64,000 bases of DNA from Clostridiales bacterium (GTDB lineage Bacteria > Bacillota > Clostridia > Oscillospirales > Oscillospiraceae), in contig SFLD01000019.1 in NCBI GenBank assembly GCA_004553545.1, forward strand, positions 16,393-80,392, in the 5' to 3' direction. The position numbers and the translations under genes were made by a program. Below, piece after piece: positions 8,717-18,679 of this stretch (its first letter is position 1; each line of letters begins with the position of its first letter). A model generated the notes under the pieces. It was not told the origin of the DNA. It saw only the letters and a program-made list of their open reading frames with translations, and ran no database searches.

Positions 8717-9202
8717 TTACTCCACCGTCAAATCGGCGGCGGTGGCGCCCAGGAAGTCCATCAGGACCGCCGGGTCCACCTCCACCTGGTGGCCGATCTT
8801 TCCGGCGGAGACGCAGATGCTCTCAAAGAGCACCACCGTCTCGTGGAAGACCGTGGGGAAGGGCTTCTTCATGCCCACGGGACTGCAGCCGCCGTGGACA
8901 TAGCCCGTGAGGGGCAGGAGCTCCTTCTGGGGGATCATGGCCACGGACTTCTCCCCCACGGCCTTGGCCGCCTTGCGGAGATCCAGGCTCTCCGCCACCG
9001 GGATGTCAAAGACATAGTGCGCCCCGGAGGCGCCTTTGCAGACCAGGGTCTTGAAGACCTGCTCCACGTCCTGGCCCAGGGCCTTCGCCACAGAGACGCC
9101 GTCCACCGGGCCGTCCGCCGGATAGCTGTGGGGGATGTATGGGATCTCGTGCTGCTCCAGCACGCGCATCACGTTGGTTTTTTCTTCCTTTTGCTTTGCC
9201 AT
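8717..9202 (-). CDS. ybaK: Cys-tRNA(Pro)/Cys-tRNA(Cys) deacylase, YbaK/EbsC family
   Basis: This family hydrolyses Cys-tRNA(Pro) formed by mischarging. The 161-aa protein shows the YbaK pattern: VFKTLVCKGASGAHYVFDIP (the catalytic Lys region), MIPQKELLPLTGYVHGGCSP, and VGMKK (the GG-C-SP-x-G motif). Length is typical. The ATG follows a GAAAGGAAA site. It stands 16 bases downstream of the TraX-like gene; the short gap suggests cotranscription but no functional link. Confidence 0.92.
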   Translation of the reverse strand: MAKQKEEKTNVMRVLEQHEIPYIPHSYPADGPVDGVSVAKALGQDVEQVFKTLVCKGASGAHYVFDIPVAESLDLRKAAKAVGEKSVAMIPQKELLPLTGYVHGGCSPVGMKKPFPTVFHETVVLFESICVSAGKIGHQVEVDPAVLMDFLGATAADLTVE

Positions 9203-9218
9203 GGTTTCCTTTCTCCTC

Positions 9219-9974
9219 TCATCCCAGCGCCCGCTGCGCCAGGAACAGGATCAGCATGTGAACGGGGTAAAAAGCGTAGCAGGCGTACTGAATGGCCCTG
9301 CTGTGGGGACCCTGCCGTCCCCGGTAGCAGAGGATGGGCACGAGAGCCAGCACCGCGAGGCCCTGCTCCGGAAAGGTGACGCCGAAGGCCGTCAGCTCCT
9401 CCCCGGCGAGAAGCACGCCGTTGAGGTAGAGGAGGCCCGCAAGCTCCGGGAGCCAGCCCCACTTCCACCCCCGGCAGAAGTAGAAGAGCAGCACCGTCAC
9501 CACGCCGCAGCCGTAGTAGTCCACCATGGTGACGGTCCCCAGGAGATAGCCCAGAACCACGGCGGCGGCAGCGGCCAGGAGGTACGCGATCCTCCTCTTT
9601 GCCCGGAACTTCTCCACCCCCAGCAGGAGCAGGATGGCCAGCACGAAGGTGAACATCACGTTCTGGTGGAAGGGATAGACGGCCGTTCCGGCGTAGAAGA
9701 GGTTGAAGGGGATCTCCGAGACGGCGGCAAAGGCCAGCATCCGCAGGAGATATCTCTTCCGGTCATGGGTCCGGGCGAAGCCCTCCGCGATCTGGAAGGC
9801 GAAGATGGGGAAGGCGATGCGGCCGATGTGGGTGAGCCAGGCCTGGTCGGAGGCCACGGACGCCCAGAGGTGGTCGCAGAGCATCAGGGCCATGGCCAGG
9901 AGCTTCAGCCCCAGGGCGCTGAGGCCGCCGGGGGCGGCCTTGGAAAGGGTGCTGGTGGGATCTGCGGTATTCAT
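9219..9974 (-). CDS. TraX-family membrane protein
   Basis: This is a polytopic protein of 251 aa with about seven to eight hydrophobic segments. Diagnostic blocks are LKLLAMALMLCDHLW, HIGRIAFPIFAFQIAEGFAR and AFYPVHMLILFL, matching TraX (named for F-pilin N-acetylation but widespread in Firmicutes chromosomes, where its acyltransferase substrate is unknown). The N-terminal H and R residues in DHLW and GRIAFP are conserved family positions. No conjugation genes are nearby, so the plasmid role does not apply here. Confidence 0.88.
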   Translation of the reverse strand: MNTADPTSTLSKAAPGGLSALGLKLLAMALMLCDHLWASVASDQAWLTHIGRIAFPIFAFQIAEGFARTHDRKRYLLRMLAFAAVSEIPFNLFYAGTAVYPFHQNVMFTFVLAILLLLGVEKFRAKRRIAYLLAAAAAVVLGYLLGTVTMVDYYGCGVVTVLLFYFCRGWKWGWLPELAGLLYLNGVLLAGEELTAFGVTFPEQGLAVLALVPILCYRGRQGPHSRAIQYACYAFYPVHMLILFLAQRALG

Positions 9975-9995
9975 GACATGTTCTCCTTGAAATTT

Positions 9996-10382
9996 TCAGG
10001 TATTGTTTGTGCCCGCCAGCTCCCGCTGGACGTATTTGGGGAGCTTGGAGACCACCAGACGGTAGGACTCCCCGGCAAGCTCCCTCAGCAGCTCATCCGG
10101 CAGCTCACCGTCCAGAAGGCAGGCAATCCAGCTGCGCTTGTCCATGTAAAAGCCCGGCAGGATCTCCGGGTTCGTGAGGCGCAGAGCCTCGGCGCGGTCC
10201 GGGTCGCACTTGAGATTCACCAGCTCATGGCCGCCGTAGACCTTGTGCTCCGCCCCGGGGGCGCAGACGGCGGCAAAGAGCTTGCCCCGGACCTGGTAGC
10301 GCATCCAGCCCCACTCGATCTTATAGTCCTTCTCCGCCCCCGGCAGGGAGAGGAGATAGGCATCCAGCCATTCGTATTTCAT
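9996..10382 (-). CDS. MmcQ/YjbR family DNA-binding-like protein
   Basis: A 128-aa single-domain protein with the CyaY-like double-wing fold of MmcQ/YjbR. Visible blocks are LSLPGAEKDYKIEWGWMRYQ, KLFAAVCAP, VNLKCDP (the family V-L-K-x-x-P motif) and PGFYMDKRSWIACLLDG, followed by LPKYVQREL. The biological role is not established for the family. ATG at 10382 follows an AAAGGAGAC site. Probably first gene of the 10.4-8.7 kb run (MmcQ, TraX-like, YbaK). Confidence 0.9.
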   Translation of the reverse strand: MKYEWLDAYLLSLPGAEKDYKIEWGWMRYQVRGKLFAAVCAPGAEHKVYGGHELVNLKCDPDRAEALRLTNPEILPGFYMDKRSWIACLLDGELPDELLRELAGESYRLVVSKLPKYVQRELAGTNNT

Positions 10383-10439
10383 GGCAGTCTCCTTTCATAA
10401 ACGCCCCGGAAGGGGCAGGTCATCCGCCGGGCAAGTCCG

Positions 10440-10980
10440 GCGGTATCAGCCCGCAGGGCAGGATGCGGCGCAGGTCCGCCCCCACGGTCATCGAAGCGGA
10501 CAGCCGCACCGACGGGTCGCCGCCCCCACACCCGGCGGGAGACGAGGAACGGCGGGGTGCGGTCACCCCGCCCTACGGAAGCACCACTGGTGGTGCCCAG
10601 CAACCTCGGGCAATCCCTCAGTCACGGCTGCGCCGTGCCAGCTCCTGTTGCGGTGCCCAAAATTCTTTGCTCGCATATGCTCACAGAATTTTGACCACTG
10701 CCACTCCTTTTTGCTCGCTTCTTCCGCCACTGGCGGCGCTCGCAAACGTCCCCCTTTACACAAGGGAGCCTTTAGGACGGGGGGATGCGGATTGCCGCGT
10801 CGCTTCGCTCCTCGCAATGACAGTCCTAAACCTTTGTCATTCCGAGGAGGCCCAACGGGCCGACGTGGGAATCCGTCTTTTTTTACGATGGACGGGGGGG
10901 CGGGCCGCCGTACCTAGGGCATGGCCTCCGCCGGCCAAATTTCGTTCCGAAATTTGGGGCGTCGGTCAGGTCGTCGGCCC
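10440..10980. repeat. Composite repeat island B (next to the RAYT gene)
   Basis: The gene-free stretch 10383-10980 is built from blocks shared with the islands at 56.3-57.6 and 62.1-63.4 kb, here inverted: CAATCCCTCAGTCACGGC, CCCAAAATTCTTTGCTCGCA, CGCCACTGGCGGCGCTCGC, ACGTCCCCCTTTACACAAGG, the HCEERSDAAIR-like block, and a terminal GTCGGCCCCTACGGAAG that reaches the transposase stop codon. Open frames in it are repeat-derived and not credible genes. Confidence 0.75.
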
Positions 10981-11490
10981 CTACGGAAGGTCAGCGGTGT
11001 AATAGCGGTCTTCCTGCCAGCGAGCAGGGTTGTTCTCCATGTATTCCCGGACCCGGAAGGCGTCCGCCTCATTGCGGATCACGTGATCGTAGTAGCTTGT
11101 TTGCCAAAGGCTTTGACCCGCTTCCCGATTCGTAAAACGTTTTAACGCCGCAATGACCCTGGACAGCAGCTGCGTAGGGCGCGACGACCCCGGCGCGCCG
11201 GCCTCTGATCCCGCGATCCGCAGGAAAAGATGCACATGATTCGGCATAACGACGTACTGTTCCAAAATAACGTTGGGATACGCCGCCGGAATAGAGTTGA
11301 TCCACTTTTCCACCATCCTCCCGATCTCCGTCAGTTCCATCTGCGGCACGCCGAGGTCGTCGTGCCCTACGAAGGCAGACGCAAGACAGTGCGACCGATC
11401 TTTGGTACAGATCGTGACGAAGTAGCCGCCGGGGTGGCTGTAGTCGTGCCGCGGCAGGCGGAGACCGAGGCGTTTCGGCAAATGTTCCAT
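10981..11490 (-). CDS. REP-associated tyrosine transposase (RAYT, IS200-like Y1)
   Basis: A single-domain HUH transposase of 169 aa. The HUH motif is in VVMPNHVHLFLR, preceded by HPGGYFVTICTKDR and followed by SLWQTSYYDHVIRNE, with YMENNPARW near the end; these are the standard RAYT landmarks, and the catalytic Tyr lies in the YYDHVIR region. RAYTs are domesticated transposases linked to REP palindromes. Here the gene directly abuts REP-type repeats carrying GTAGGGGCCGACGACC. It begins six bases after uvrB ends, probably through chance insertion downstream of that gene. All core motifs are present, so it may be active. Confidence 0.92.
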   Translation of the reverse strand: MEHLPKRLGLRLPRHDYSHPGGYFVTICTKDRSHCLASAFVGHDDLGVPQMELTEIGRMVEKWINSIPAAYPNVILEQYVVMPNHVHLFLRIAGSEAGAPGSSRPTQLLSRVIAALKRFTNREAGQSLWQTSYYDHVIRNEADAFRVREYMENNPARWQEDRYYTADLP

Positions 11491-11495
11491 TCCGC

Positions 11496-13466
<1,971 letters not shown>

Positions 13467-13478
13467 AGGCGCCTCCGT

Positions 13479-14003
13479 TCAGTGGTGTTCGGGCAGGTGG
13501 GAGAGGAGCTCCGCCCTCTCCTCCCGGCCCATGAGGGCATAGTATCGCCGCCAGCAGGCGAGGGAGTGCAGGGGGACGGCCTCGCCCAGGACGGTGACGG
13601 TCCCGGCGATGTCCTCCCGCCGGAGGGAGCAGTCGTAAAGGATGCCGTCCCTCTCGATGGCCATGCCGGCCATCAGGTCCGCGTCCACGCCGTCCACCCG
13701 GTACTGGCGGAAGACGGCAGTGCGGTAAATGGGGTCATTGGCCTTGAGGGGCAGGGGCGTTCCCAGGCGGGAGAGGACTTCCTGGGCGCGGCCCGCGTCC
13801 GGGAGGAGGACCATCAGGTCCAGGTCGCGGAAGTCCGGGACCAGGCCATGGAAGTAAAGCAGGCCGGAGGCCCCCAAAGCCCAGGTGACCTCCGCCCGGC
13901 GGAAGGCCCCGGCGATCCGGGCCAGGACGGTGAGCTTCCGGGCCTGGGCGGCAGTCTTTTCAGTATAGCACATCCCCTGGCAAAAATCAAACATTTGTTC
14001 CAA
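13479..14003 (-). CDS. Nucleotidyltransferase-like protein, 174 aa
   Basis: It contains WALGASGLLYFHGL followed by DFRDLDLMVLLPD: a G-x-S turn and a D-x-D pair, the arrangement of the Pol-beta nucleotidyltransferase fold (a relative of MNT or AbiEii-like domains). A later acidic residue may be the third metal ligand (VDGVDADLM). The protein is small and the substrate is unknown. It lies between uvrB and radC with short gaps (12 and 14 bases), so it may share their transcript. It is not obviously part of a toxin-antitoxin pair because no HEPN partner is present. Confidence 0.65.
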   Translation of the reverse strand: MEQMFDFCQGMCYTEKTAAQARKLTVLARIAGAFRRAEVTWALGASGLLYFHGLVPDFRDLDLMVLLPDAGRAQEVLSRLGTPLPLKANDPIYRTAVFRQYRVDGVDADLMAGMAIERDGILYDCSLRREDIAGTVTVLGEAVPLHSLACWRRYYALMGREERAELLSHLPEHH

Positions 14004-14017
14004 ATTTCAACCACTCC

Positions 14018-14695
14018 TCAACGCTGCAGGATGCCGCTGTCCGCCAGGGAGACGTAGTCATCCTCCGCCACGATGATGTGGTCCAGCAGCTCCACGCCGA
14101 TGGTGGCCAGGGCCTCCTGCACCCGCCGGGTGGTGGTGTAATCCTCCCGGGAGGGGAGGGCGATGCCGCTGGGATGGTTGTGGGAGAGGATCACGGCGCT
14201 GGCGGAGGAGATCAGGGCGTTCTCCACCAGGCGGCGGATGTTCAGCTCCGCCGCGGCGCTGCCGCCCTCGCTGAGGCGCTTGCAGGCCAGGAGCTTGCCC
14301 TTCCGGTCCAGGCAGAGCTGGTAGATGACCTCGTTCCGCTCCCCGGCGAAGCGGGCCAGCAGGTAGCGGCCGGCCTTCTCCGTGGAGTTCAGGATGGTAT
14401 CCTGTCCGGCGGCGCTGCGCTGGGCCTGGTAAACGAAGGCGGGGACCAGCTTGAGGAAGACCGCCGCGCTCTCACCGATGCCCTCCGTGCGCTGCAGGTC
14501 CTCCAAGGGGGCCTGCAGCAGGGCGGCCAGGCTCCCATAGCGGGCCAGGAGCCGGTGGGCCAGCTCGTTGGTGTCCCGCCGGGGGATGGCGTAGTAGAGC
14601 AGGAGCTCCAGCGCCTCGTGGTCGGCGAAGCCCTCCAGTCCCGTCTCGCAAAAGCGGTGGCGCATCTTCTCCCGGTGGCCGTCGTGGATGCCCAT
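14018..14695 (-). CDS. radC: RadC family JAB1/MPN protein
   Basis: The start is ATG 14695 (MGIHDGHREKMRHRF), which follows GAAGGAGG at seven bases; an extension 12 codons upstream is less likely. The N-terminal helix-hairpin-helix part (DHEALELLLYYAIPRRDTNE; LQRTEGIGESAA) is followed by the MPN domain, with ISSASAVILSHNHPSG containing the JAMM H-x-H motif and a downstream acidic residue (REDYTTTRRV). RadC was named for DNA repair but its exact role is uncertain. The 225-aa length is normal. Confidence 0.95.
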   Translation of the reverse strand: MGIHDGHREKMRHRFCETGLEGFADHEALELLLYYAIPRRDTNELAHRLLARYGSLAALLQAPLEDLQRTEGIGESAAVFLKLVPAFVYQAQRSAAGQDTILNSTEKAGRYLLARFAGERNEVIYQLCLDRKGKLLACKRLSEGGSAAAELNIRRLVENALISSASAVILSHNHPSGIALPSREDYTTTRRVQEALATIGVELLDHIIVAEDDYVSLADSGILQR

Positions 14696-14775
14696 GCGGA
14701 CCCCTCCTTCTCTCTGCTCAGAATACTCCATGGTAACATTGTATTATACCACGCTCCGACGGCTATCACAAGCAC

Positions 14776-14883
14776 ATTTCCCCCGGAAACTCTGCCGGAA
14801 GGTGCGGGAGCAATCGGTTTCCCGGAAGAAAATGCCGAAAATCCCGGCGTTTCCGGCGGAAAATGGCGCCCTGGCGGCGAAAA
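14776..14883 (+). promoter_or_regulatory. Phased A/T tracts upstream of the mgtE promoter
   Basis: A/T tracts centred near 14778, 14788, 14800, 14813/14819, 14831, 14840, 14851, 14862 and 14882 are separated by CCGG- or GGCG-rich spacers and end just before the -35 box. The ~10-bp spacing predicts DNA curvature or an UP-like element. The rest of 14696-14886 shows no gene. Confidence 0.5.
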
Positions 14884-14886
14884 GGC

Positions 14887-14915
14887 TTGACAAACGGGGC
14901 AAATGCGCATACCAT
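14887..14915 (+). promoter_or_regulatory. Promoter of the M-box/mgtE transcript
   Basis: TTGACA (14887-14892), a 17-bp spacer, and TACCAT (14910-14915). Transcription would start near 14922, just before the riboswitch. Confidence 0.75.
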
Positions 14916-14935
14916 GAGGGTGTAAAGTCCATACT

Positions 14936-15087
14936 GTCCGGTAGGTAAGGCTACCACAGAGGATATGGGTTGCTGCCGCAGAGTGATGGAGACATCATGA
15001 GAGGGTTTGAGCAGGTGATATCGAACGCAAGGTATCATCTAATGCAACTGCACCGCCCTGTGATGCTAAAGCTTGAACGGTGAGACG
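14936..15087 (+). promoter_or_regulatory. M-box (ykoK leader) magnesium riboswitch
   Basis: The leader shows M-box landmarks in order: GTAGGTAAGGCTACC near the 5' end, GAGGATATGGGTTGCTGCCGC, an ATG-rich central region with GGTATCATCTAATGCAACTG, and CTGTGATGCTAAAGCTTGAA near the 3' end. The family senses Mg2+ and represses Mg2+ transporter genes when Mg2+ is high. It lies directly before an intrinsic terminator and mgtE, the expected arrangement. Boundaries are approximate. Confidence 0.9.
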
Positions 15088-15157
15088 GTCCCGGCCCGGG
15101 GCCGCCTGTGGGATGGGTCCCCGATCGTTGCCGGACGGCTGCGACCGGGACTTTTTT
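15088..15157 (+). terminator. Expression-platform terminator of the M-box
   Basis: GTCCCGG (15088-15094) pairs with CCGGGAC (15145-15151), followed directly by six T. Internal GC-rich pairing is possible. Formation at high Mg2+ would stop transcription before mgtE (15189). Confidence 0.8.
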
Positions 15158-15188
15158 CATCTTACGCCGTCAGAGAGGAGGATGCGCA

Positions 15189-16574
15189 GTGCAGGACCGG
15201 GAAGAGGAACGCCGTGAGCTGCTGGAGAAGATCGAGGAATTGATCCAGCGAAAACAGTATAAGGAGCTGCGCGCCCTGCTGCTGCCGCTGGAGGCGGCGG
15301 ACATCGCCCAGTTGGCGGACGATCTGGACGACGAGAAGACCCTGCCATTGCTCTTCCGCCTGCTGCCCAAGGAGCAGGCGGCGGAGGTCTTCGTGGAGCT
15401 GGACAGCGACCAGCAGGAGCTGCTGATCCGGGGCTTTTCCAACACGGAGCTGAAGGAAGTGCTGGACGAGCTGTACCTGGACGACACCGTGGACATCGTG
15501 GAGGAGATGCCGGCCAACGTGGTCAAGCGCATCCTGAAGCACTCGGACCCCGAGATGCGCAAGAGCATCAACGAGATCCTGAAATACCCCGAGGACTCCA
15601 CCGGCTCCATCATGACCACGGAGTTCGTGGACCTGCGGGCGGACTTCACCGTGGAGGACGCCCTGAAACACATCCGCCGCACCGGGCCGGACAAGGAGAC
15701 CATCAACGTCTGCTACGTGGTGGACGACTACCGCCACCTCATCGGCGTGCTCTCCATCCGGACCATCCTTCTGGCGGAGGAGGATGACATCATTGGGGAC
15801 ATCATGGAGCGGAACTTCATCTGCGTCCAGACCCTGGACGACCAGGAGGACACCGCCCAGGCCCTCAGCAAGTACGACTTCCTGGCCCTGCCGGTGGTGG
15901 ACACCGAGGGCCGCCTCGTGGGCATCGTCACCGTGGACGACGCCATCGACGTTCTGCAGGAGGAGACCACCGAGGACATCGAGAAGATGGCGGCCATGCT
16001 GCCCTCCGACAAGCCGTACCTCAAGACCAGCACCTTTGAGACCTTCAAGTCCCGCATCCCCTGGCTGCTGCTCCTGATGATCTCCGCCACCTTCACGGGG
16101 CAGATCATCAGCCGCTTTGAGGACGCCCTCAGCGCCTTCACCATCCTCACGGCCTATATCCCCATGCTGATGGACACCGGCGGCAACTGCGGCTCCCAGG
16201 CCAGCGTCACGGTGATCCGCGGCCTCTCCCTGGGGGAGATCGAGTTTTCGGACCTCTTCCGGGTCATCTGGAAGGAGTGCCGGGTGGCCCTGGTCTGCGG
16301 CGTGGTGCTCTCCGCCGCCAACTTCGCGAAGCTCATGCTGGTGGACCGGCTGCTCTTCGGCAACCCCATCACCCTGACGGTGGCCGCCGTCATCTGCCTG
16401 ACCCTGATCTTCACGGTCTTCGCGGCGAAGCTGGTGGGCTGCTCCCTGCCGCTCCTGGCGAAGAAGGTCGGCTTCGACCCCGCCGTCATGGCCTCCCCCT
16501 TTATCACCACCATCGTGGACGCCATCTCCCTTTTGATCTACTTCCAGTTCGCATCCATGCTGCTGGGGATCTGA
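15189..16574 (+). CDS. mgtE: Magnesium transporter MgtE
   Basis: The start is GTG at 15189 (VQDREEERRELL), with GAGGAGG seven bases upstream; an in-frame upstream ATG lies inside the terminator and is rejected. The 461-aa protein has the MgtE N-domain (superhelical, LRALLLPLEAADIAQLADDL), two CBS modules (residues roughly 130-250, for example FLALPVVDTEGRLVGIV), a plug helix, and about five membrane segments with MLMDTGGNCGSQAS, the conserved pore motif around the Mg2+ path. MgtE is a Mg2+-gated channel for uptake. M-box control matches this. Confidence 0.97.
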   Translation: MQDREEERRELLEKIEELIQRKQYKELRALLLPLEAADIAQLADDLDDEKTLPLLFRLLPKEQAAEVFVELDSDQQELLIRGFSNTELKEVLDELYLDDTVDIVEEMPANVVKRILKHSDPEMRKSINEILKYPEDSTGSIMTTEFVDLRADFTVEDALKHIRRTGPDKETINVCYVVDDYRHLIGVLSIRTILLAEEDDIIGDIMERNFICVQTLDDQEDTAQALSKYDFLALPVVDTEGRLVGIVTVDDAIDVLQEETTEDIEKMAAMLPSDKPYLKTSTFETFKSRIPWLLLLMISATFTGQIISRFEDALSAFTILTAYIPMLMDTGGNCGSQASVTVIRGLSLGEIEFSDLFRVIWKECRVALVCGVVLSAANFAKLMLVDRLLFGNPITLTVAAVICLTLIFTVFAAKLVGCSLPLLAKKVGFDPAVMASPFITTIVDAISLLIYFQFASMLLGI

Positions 16575-16586
16575 GAAAAATGGAAA

Positions 16587-16618
16587 GCGGCTCTCCCTCC
16601 CGGGAGAGCCGCTTTTTT
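16587..16618 (+). terminator. Terminator of mgtE
   Basis: GCGGCTCTCC (16587-16596) pairs with GGAGAGCCGC (16603-16612), followed by six T. Confidence 0.92.
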
Positions 16619-16656
16619 CTTCAGCAAGACGCATCACCGGGGTTTTGGAAAAATAC

Positions 16657-16684
16657 TTGACATCTTGGGGCAATAGGGTATACT
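16657..16684 (+). promoter_or_regulatory. Promoter of the marR-MATE pair
   Basis: TTGACA (16657-16662), a 16-bp spacer and TATACT (16679-16684). An AT-rich stretch (AACATAGAAAACTAAGTAG) follows before the MarR ribosome site GGGAG and could hold an autoregulatory operator; the sequence alone does not define it. Confidence 0.75.
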
Positions 16685-16724
16685 ATTCCCGAAACATAGA
16701 AAACTAAGTAGTCGGGAGAGCGCT

Positions 16725-17147
16725 ATGGTCAAAGACGAACACGCTTCCAGATATATCGGTATTCTTGCGAACCGCTTGCGGAGAGAGATCGATGCGCTGT
16801 CTTTCCGGGGACAATACAGCGGAACAGAGGGCAAAGCGCTACATTTTATCCTCGCCCATGAGGACAGCGAGCTGTTTCAAAAGGATTTGGAGGACGAATT
16901 TGGCTTGCGTCCTCCATCAGCCAGCGCCCTTGTCAAAAAGCTGGAACAGGACGGACTCATCAGCCGTGTCCCCGTATCCTACGATGGGCGTCTGAAAAAA
17001 ATCGTTCCCAGCGAAAAGGCACGGCAGAACCGGGAAAAGGTCTTGCGCGATGTACAGGATCTGGAAGATCGACTGCTGCGCGGCATTTCAGAGCAGGACC
17101 AGGCACAATGGCTGGAGATCACAAAAAAGATGATCGAAAACCTTTAG
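16725..17147 (+). CDS. MarR-family transcriptional regulator
   Basis: A 140-aa winged-helix protein. The DNA-binding region reads KDLEDEFGLRPPSASALVKK then LEQDGLISRVPVSYDGR, with the MarR D-x-R-x wing (YDGRLKKIVPSEKA) and a dimerisation helix pair at both ends. MarR proteins usually repress a neighbouring efflux gene and release DNA on ligand binding. The MATE gene follows 71 bases later on the same strand. GC content is lower than in the neighbours and the codon use differs, suggesting horizontal transfer of the pair. Own promoter visible. Confidence 0.93.
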   Translation: MVKDEHASRYIGILANRLRREIDALSFRGQYSGTEGKALHFILAHEDSELFQKDLEDEFGLRPPSASALVKKLEQDGLISRVPVSYDGRLKKIVPSEKARQNREKVLRDVQDLEDRLLRGISEQDQAQWLEITKKMIENL

Positions 17148-17218
17148 CTGTACGCGAAAGGTTTTCAATTTGGACATAAAGTTAGATTTCTAATTAGTTG
17201 CAATAATAGGAGGACAAT

Positions 17219-18589
17219 ATGGAAACGCTTGAACAAAAATATGAATACGAAAAGGTCGGAAAACTGCTGCTAATGTTCTCTGTCCCCAGCGTGATCTCCC
17301 TCGTTCTGAACGCGCTCTATAACATGGTGGATCAGATATTCATCGGAAACGGTGTCGGCTATCTCGGGAACGGTGCAACGAACGTAATTTTCCCGCTGAC
17401 ACAGTTAGCCATCGCCATTGGCTTGCTGATCGGTGACGGCACAGCCAGCTACATGAACCTGAAGCTCGGTGAGGGCAAGCGGGAGGAAGCGGAGAAAGGA
17501 ATGGCCTCGGGGCTTGCCGCGTTGGTGGTATCTGGCGTAACGCTGAGTATTCTCCTGACGGTTTTCTTGCAGCCGCTCTGCCGCCTTTTTGGGGCGACAG
17601 ACGATATTATGCCGTATGCGCTGGACTACGGGTATATTATCGTTGCGGGAACGATCTTCAACATTTTCCCCTGCGGCGCTATGAGCATCGTCCGTGGAAA
17701 CGGCGGACCGAAAACTGCGATGCTCAGTATGCTCACAGGCTTTACGGTCAATATGATCGGTGATCCGCTGACCATTTACGGCTTCCATTGGGGTGTGAAA
17801 GGTGCAGCCATCGCTACGGTATTGGGGCAGGCAGCCAGCGCGGTCGTCTGCATCGTCTATCTCGTCCGCAAAAAAGGAACGGTTCAGCTCACGAAAAAAT
17901 CATTCACCGGCTGCCTTCGGTTTGTCCCGAAAGCGGCGAGACTTGGCCTTTCCAGCTTTGTGACACAGCTTGCGATCGTGGTCGTGCTCTATTTCCAGAA
18001 CAATCTTCTTGTCAAATACGGGGCGCTGAGCAAGTACGGCGCTGAGATCCCGCTGACCGCATTGGGCGTTACCATGAAGGTGTTTACCATGCTGCAAAAC
18101 GCCATCACAGGTCTATGCTCCGGCGCACAGCCCATTATCAGCTACAACTACGGGCGAAATCTTCGCAGCCGGGTCAGGCAGATCCTAAAACTGCTGGTGA
18201 TCTTCTCTGCGGCACTTATGGGAATTGCGACGATCTGGTTCCAGCTTGCGCCTATGAGCATCGTCCGTATTTTTGGCTCGGCTGATCCGCTCTACAATGA
18301 ATTTTCGGTGAAGTGTCTGCGGATTTTCCTGATGCTCATTTTCCTTGACAGCTTTCAGATGGTGGGCAGCTCCTTCCTGCAATCCATCGGCAAACCGACC
18401 CCCGCAACGGCGCTGGTTCTGTTCCGGCAGATCATTGTTCAGGTTCCTGCGCTGCTGATTTTGGGAGATTTGTTCGGCATCGACGGATTGCTCTATGCCG
18501 GGGCGCTGTCCAGCCTGCTGGTGGGTATCCTGGCAATCGTTTTTCTTGCGCGTGAGTGGAGGGCTCTGAGGGAAGGGAGCGCCGAATAA
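17219..18589 (+). CDS. MATE-family multidrug efflux transporter
   Basis: A 456-aa polytopic protein with about 12 membrane segments. Family landmarks include SVPSVISLVLNALYNMVDQI at the start, the AISPLT-like FPLTQLAIAIGLLIGDG, and the second-half repeat (GLSSFVTQLAIVVVLYFQNN). MATE pumps export cationic drugs in exchange for Na+ or H+. A perfect AGGAGG site precedes the ATG. The spacer before it holds TTAGATTTCTAATTAG, an imperfect palindrome that could be a MarR-type operator (inference). GC is visibly below that of the window, as in the marR gene. Confidence 0.95.
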   Translation: METLEQKYEYEKVGKLLLMFSVPSVISLVLNALYNMVDQIFIGNGVGYLGNGATNVIFPLTQLAIAIGLLIGDGTASYMNLKLGEGKREEAEKGMASGLAALVVSGVTLSILLTVFLQPLCRLFGATDDIMPYALDYGYIIVAGTIFNIFPCGAMSIVRGNGGPKTAMLSMLTGFTVNMIGDPLTIYGFHWGVKGAAIATVLGQAASAVVCIVYLVRKKGTVQLTKKSFTGCLRFVPKAARLGLSSFVTQLAIVVVLYFQNNLLVKYGALSKYGAEIPLTALGVTMKVFTMLQNAITGLCSGAQPIISYNYGRNLRSRVRQILKLLVIFSAALMGIATIWFQLAPMSIVRIFGSADPLYNEFSVKCLRIFLMLIFLDSFQMVGSSFLQSIGKPTPATALVLFRQIIVQVPALLILGDLFGIDGLLYAGALSSLLVGILAIVFLAREWRALREGSAE

Positions 18590-18647
18590 TGGTCAGAAAC
18601 CGGGAAAACCCACGGAGAATTCCTGTTTTTTCGAAAAAAGATGCGAA

Positions 18648-18675
18648 GAAAGCCCGCCGGAGGCGGGCTTTCTCT
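18648..18675. terminator. Shared terminator between MATE (+) and the fusion gene (-)
   Basis: GAAAGCCCGCC (18648-18658) pairs with GGCGGGCTTTC (18662-18672) around GGA. A T-rich tail follows on the plus strand and an A-rich stretch precedes, so it can serve both converging genes. Confidence 0.85.
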
Positions 18676-18679
18676 TGTT

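Noticed and set aside
9219..9974. Conjugative transfer role for TraX-like gene
   Set aside because: No other conjugation gene is present; chromosomal TraX homologues are common in Firmicutes.
10379..10980. Frames with HCEERSDAAIR/GNPHPP-like peptides in the repeat islands (also 49.1, 56.8-57.6, 62.3-63.3 kb)
   Set aside because: They come from the dispersed intergenic repeat, which gives the same spurious peptides in many bacteria; there is no start or conserved domain.
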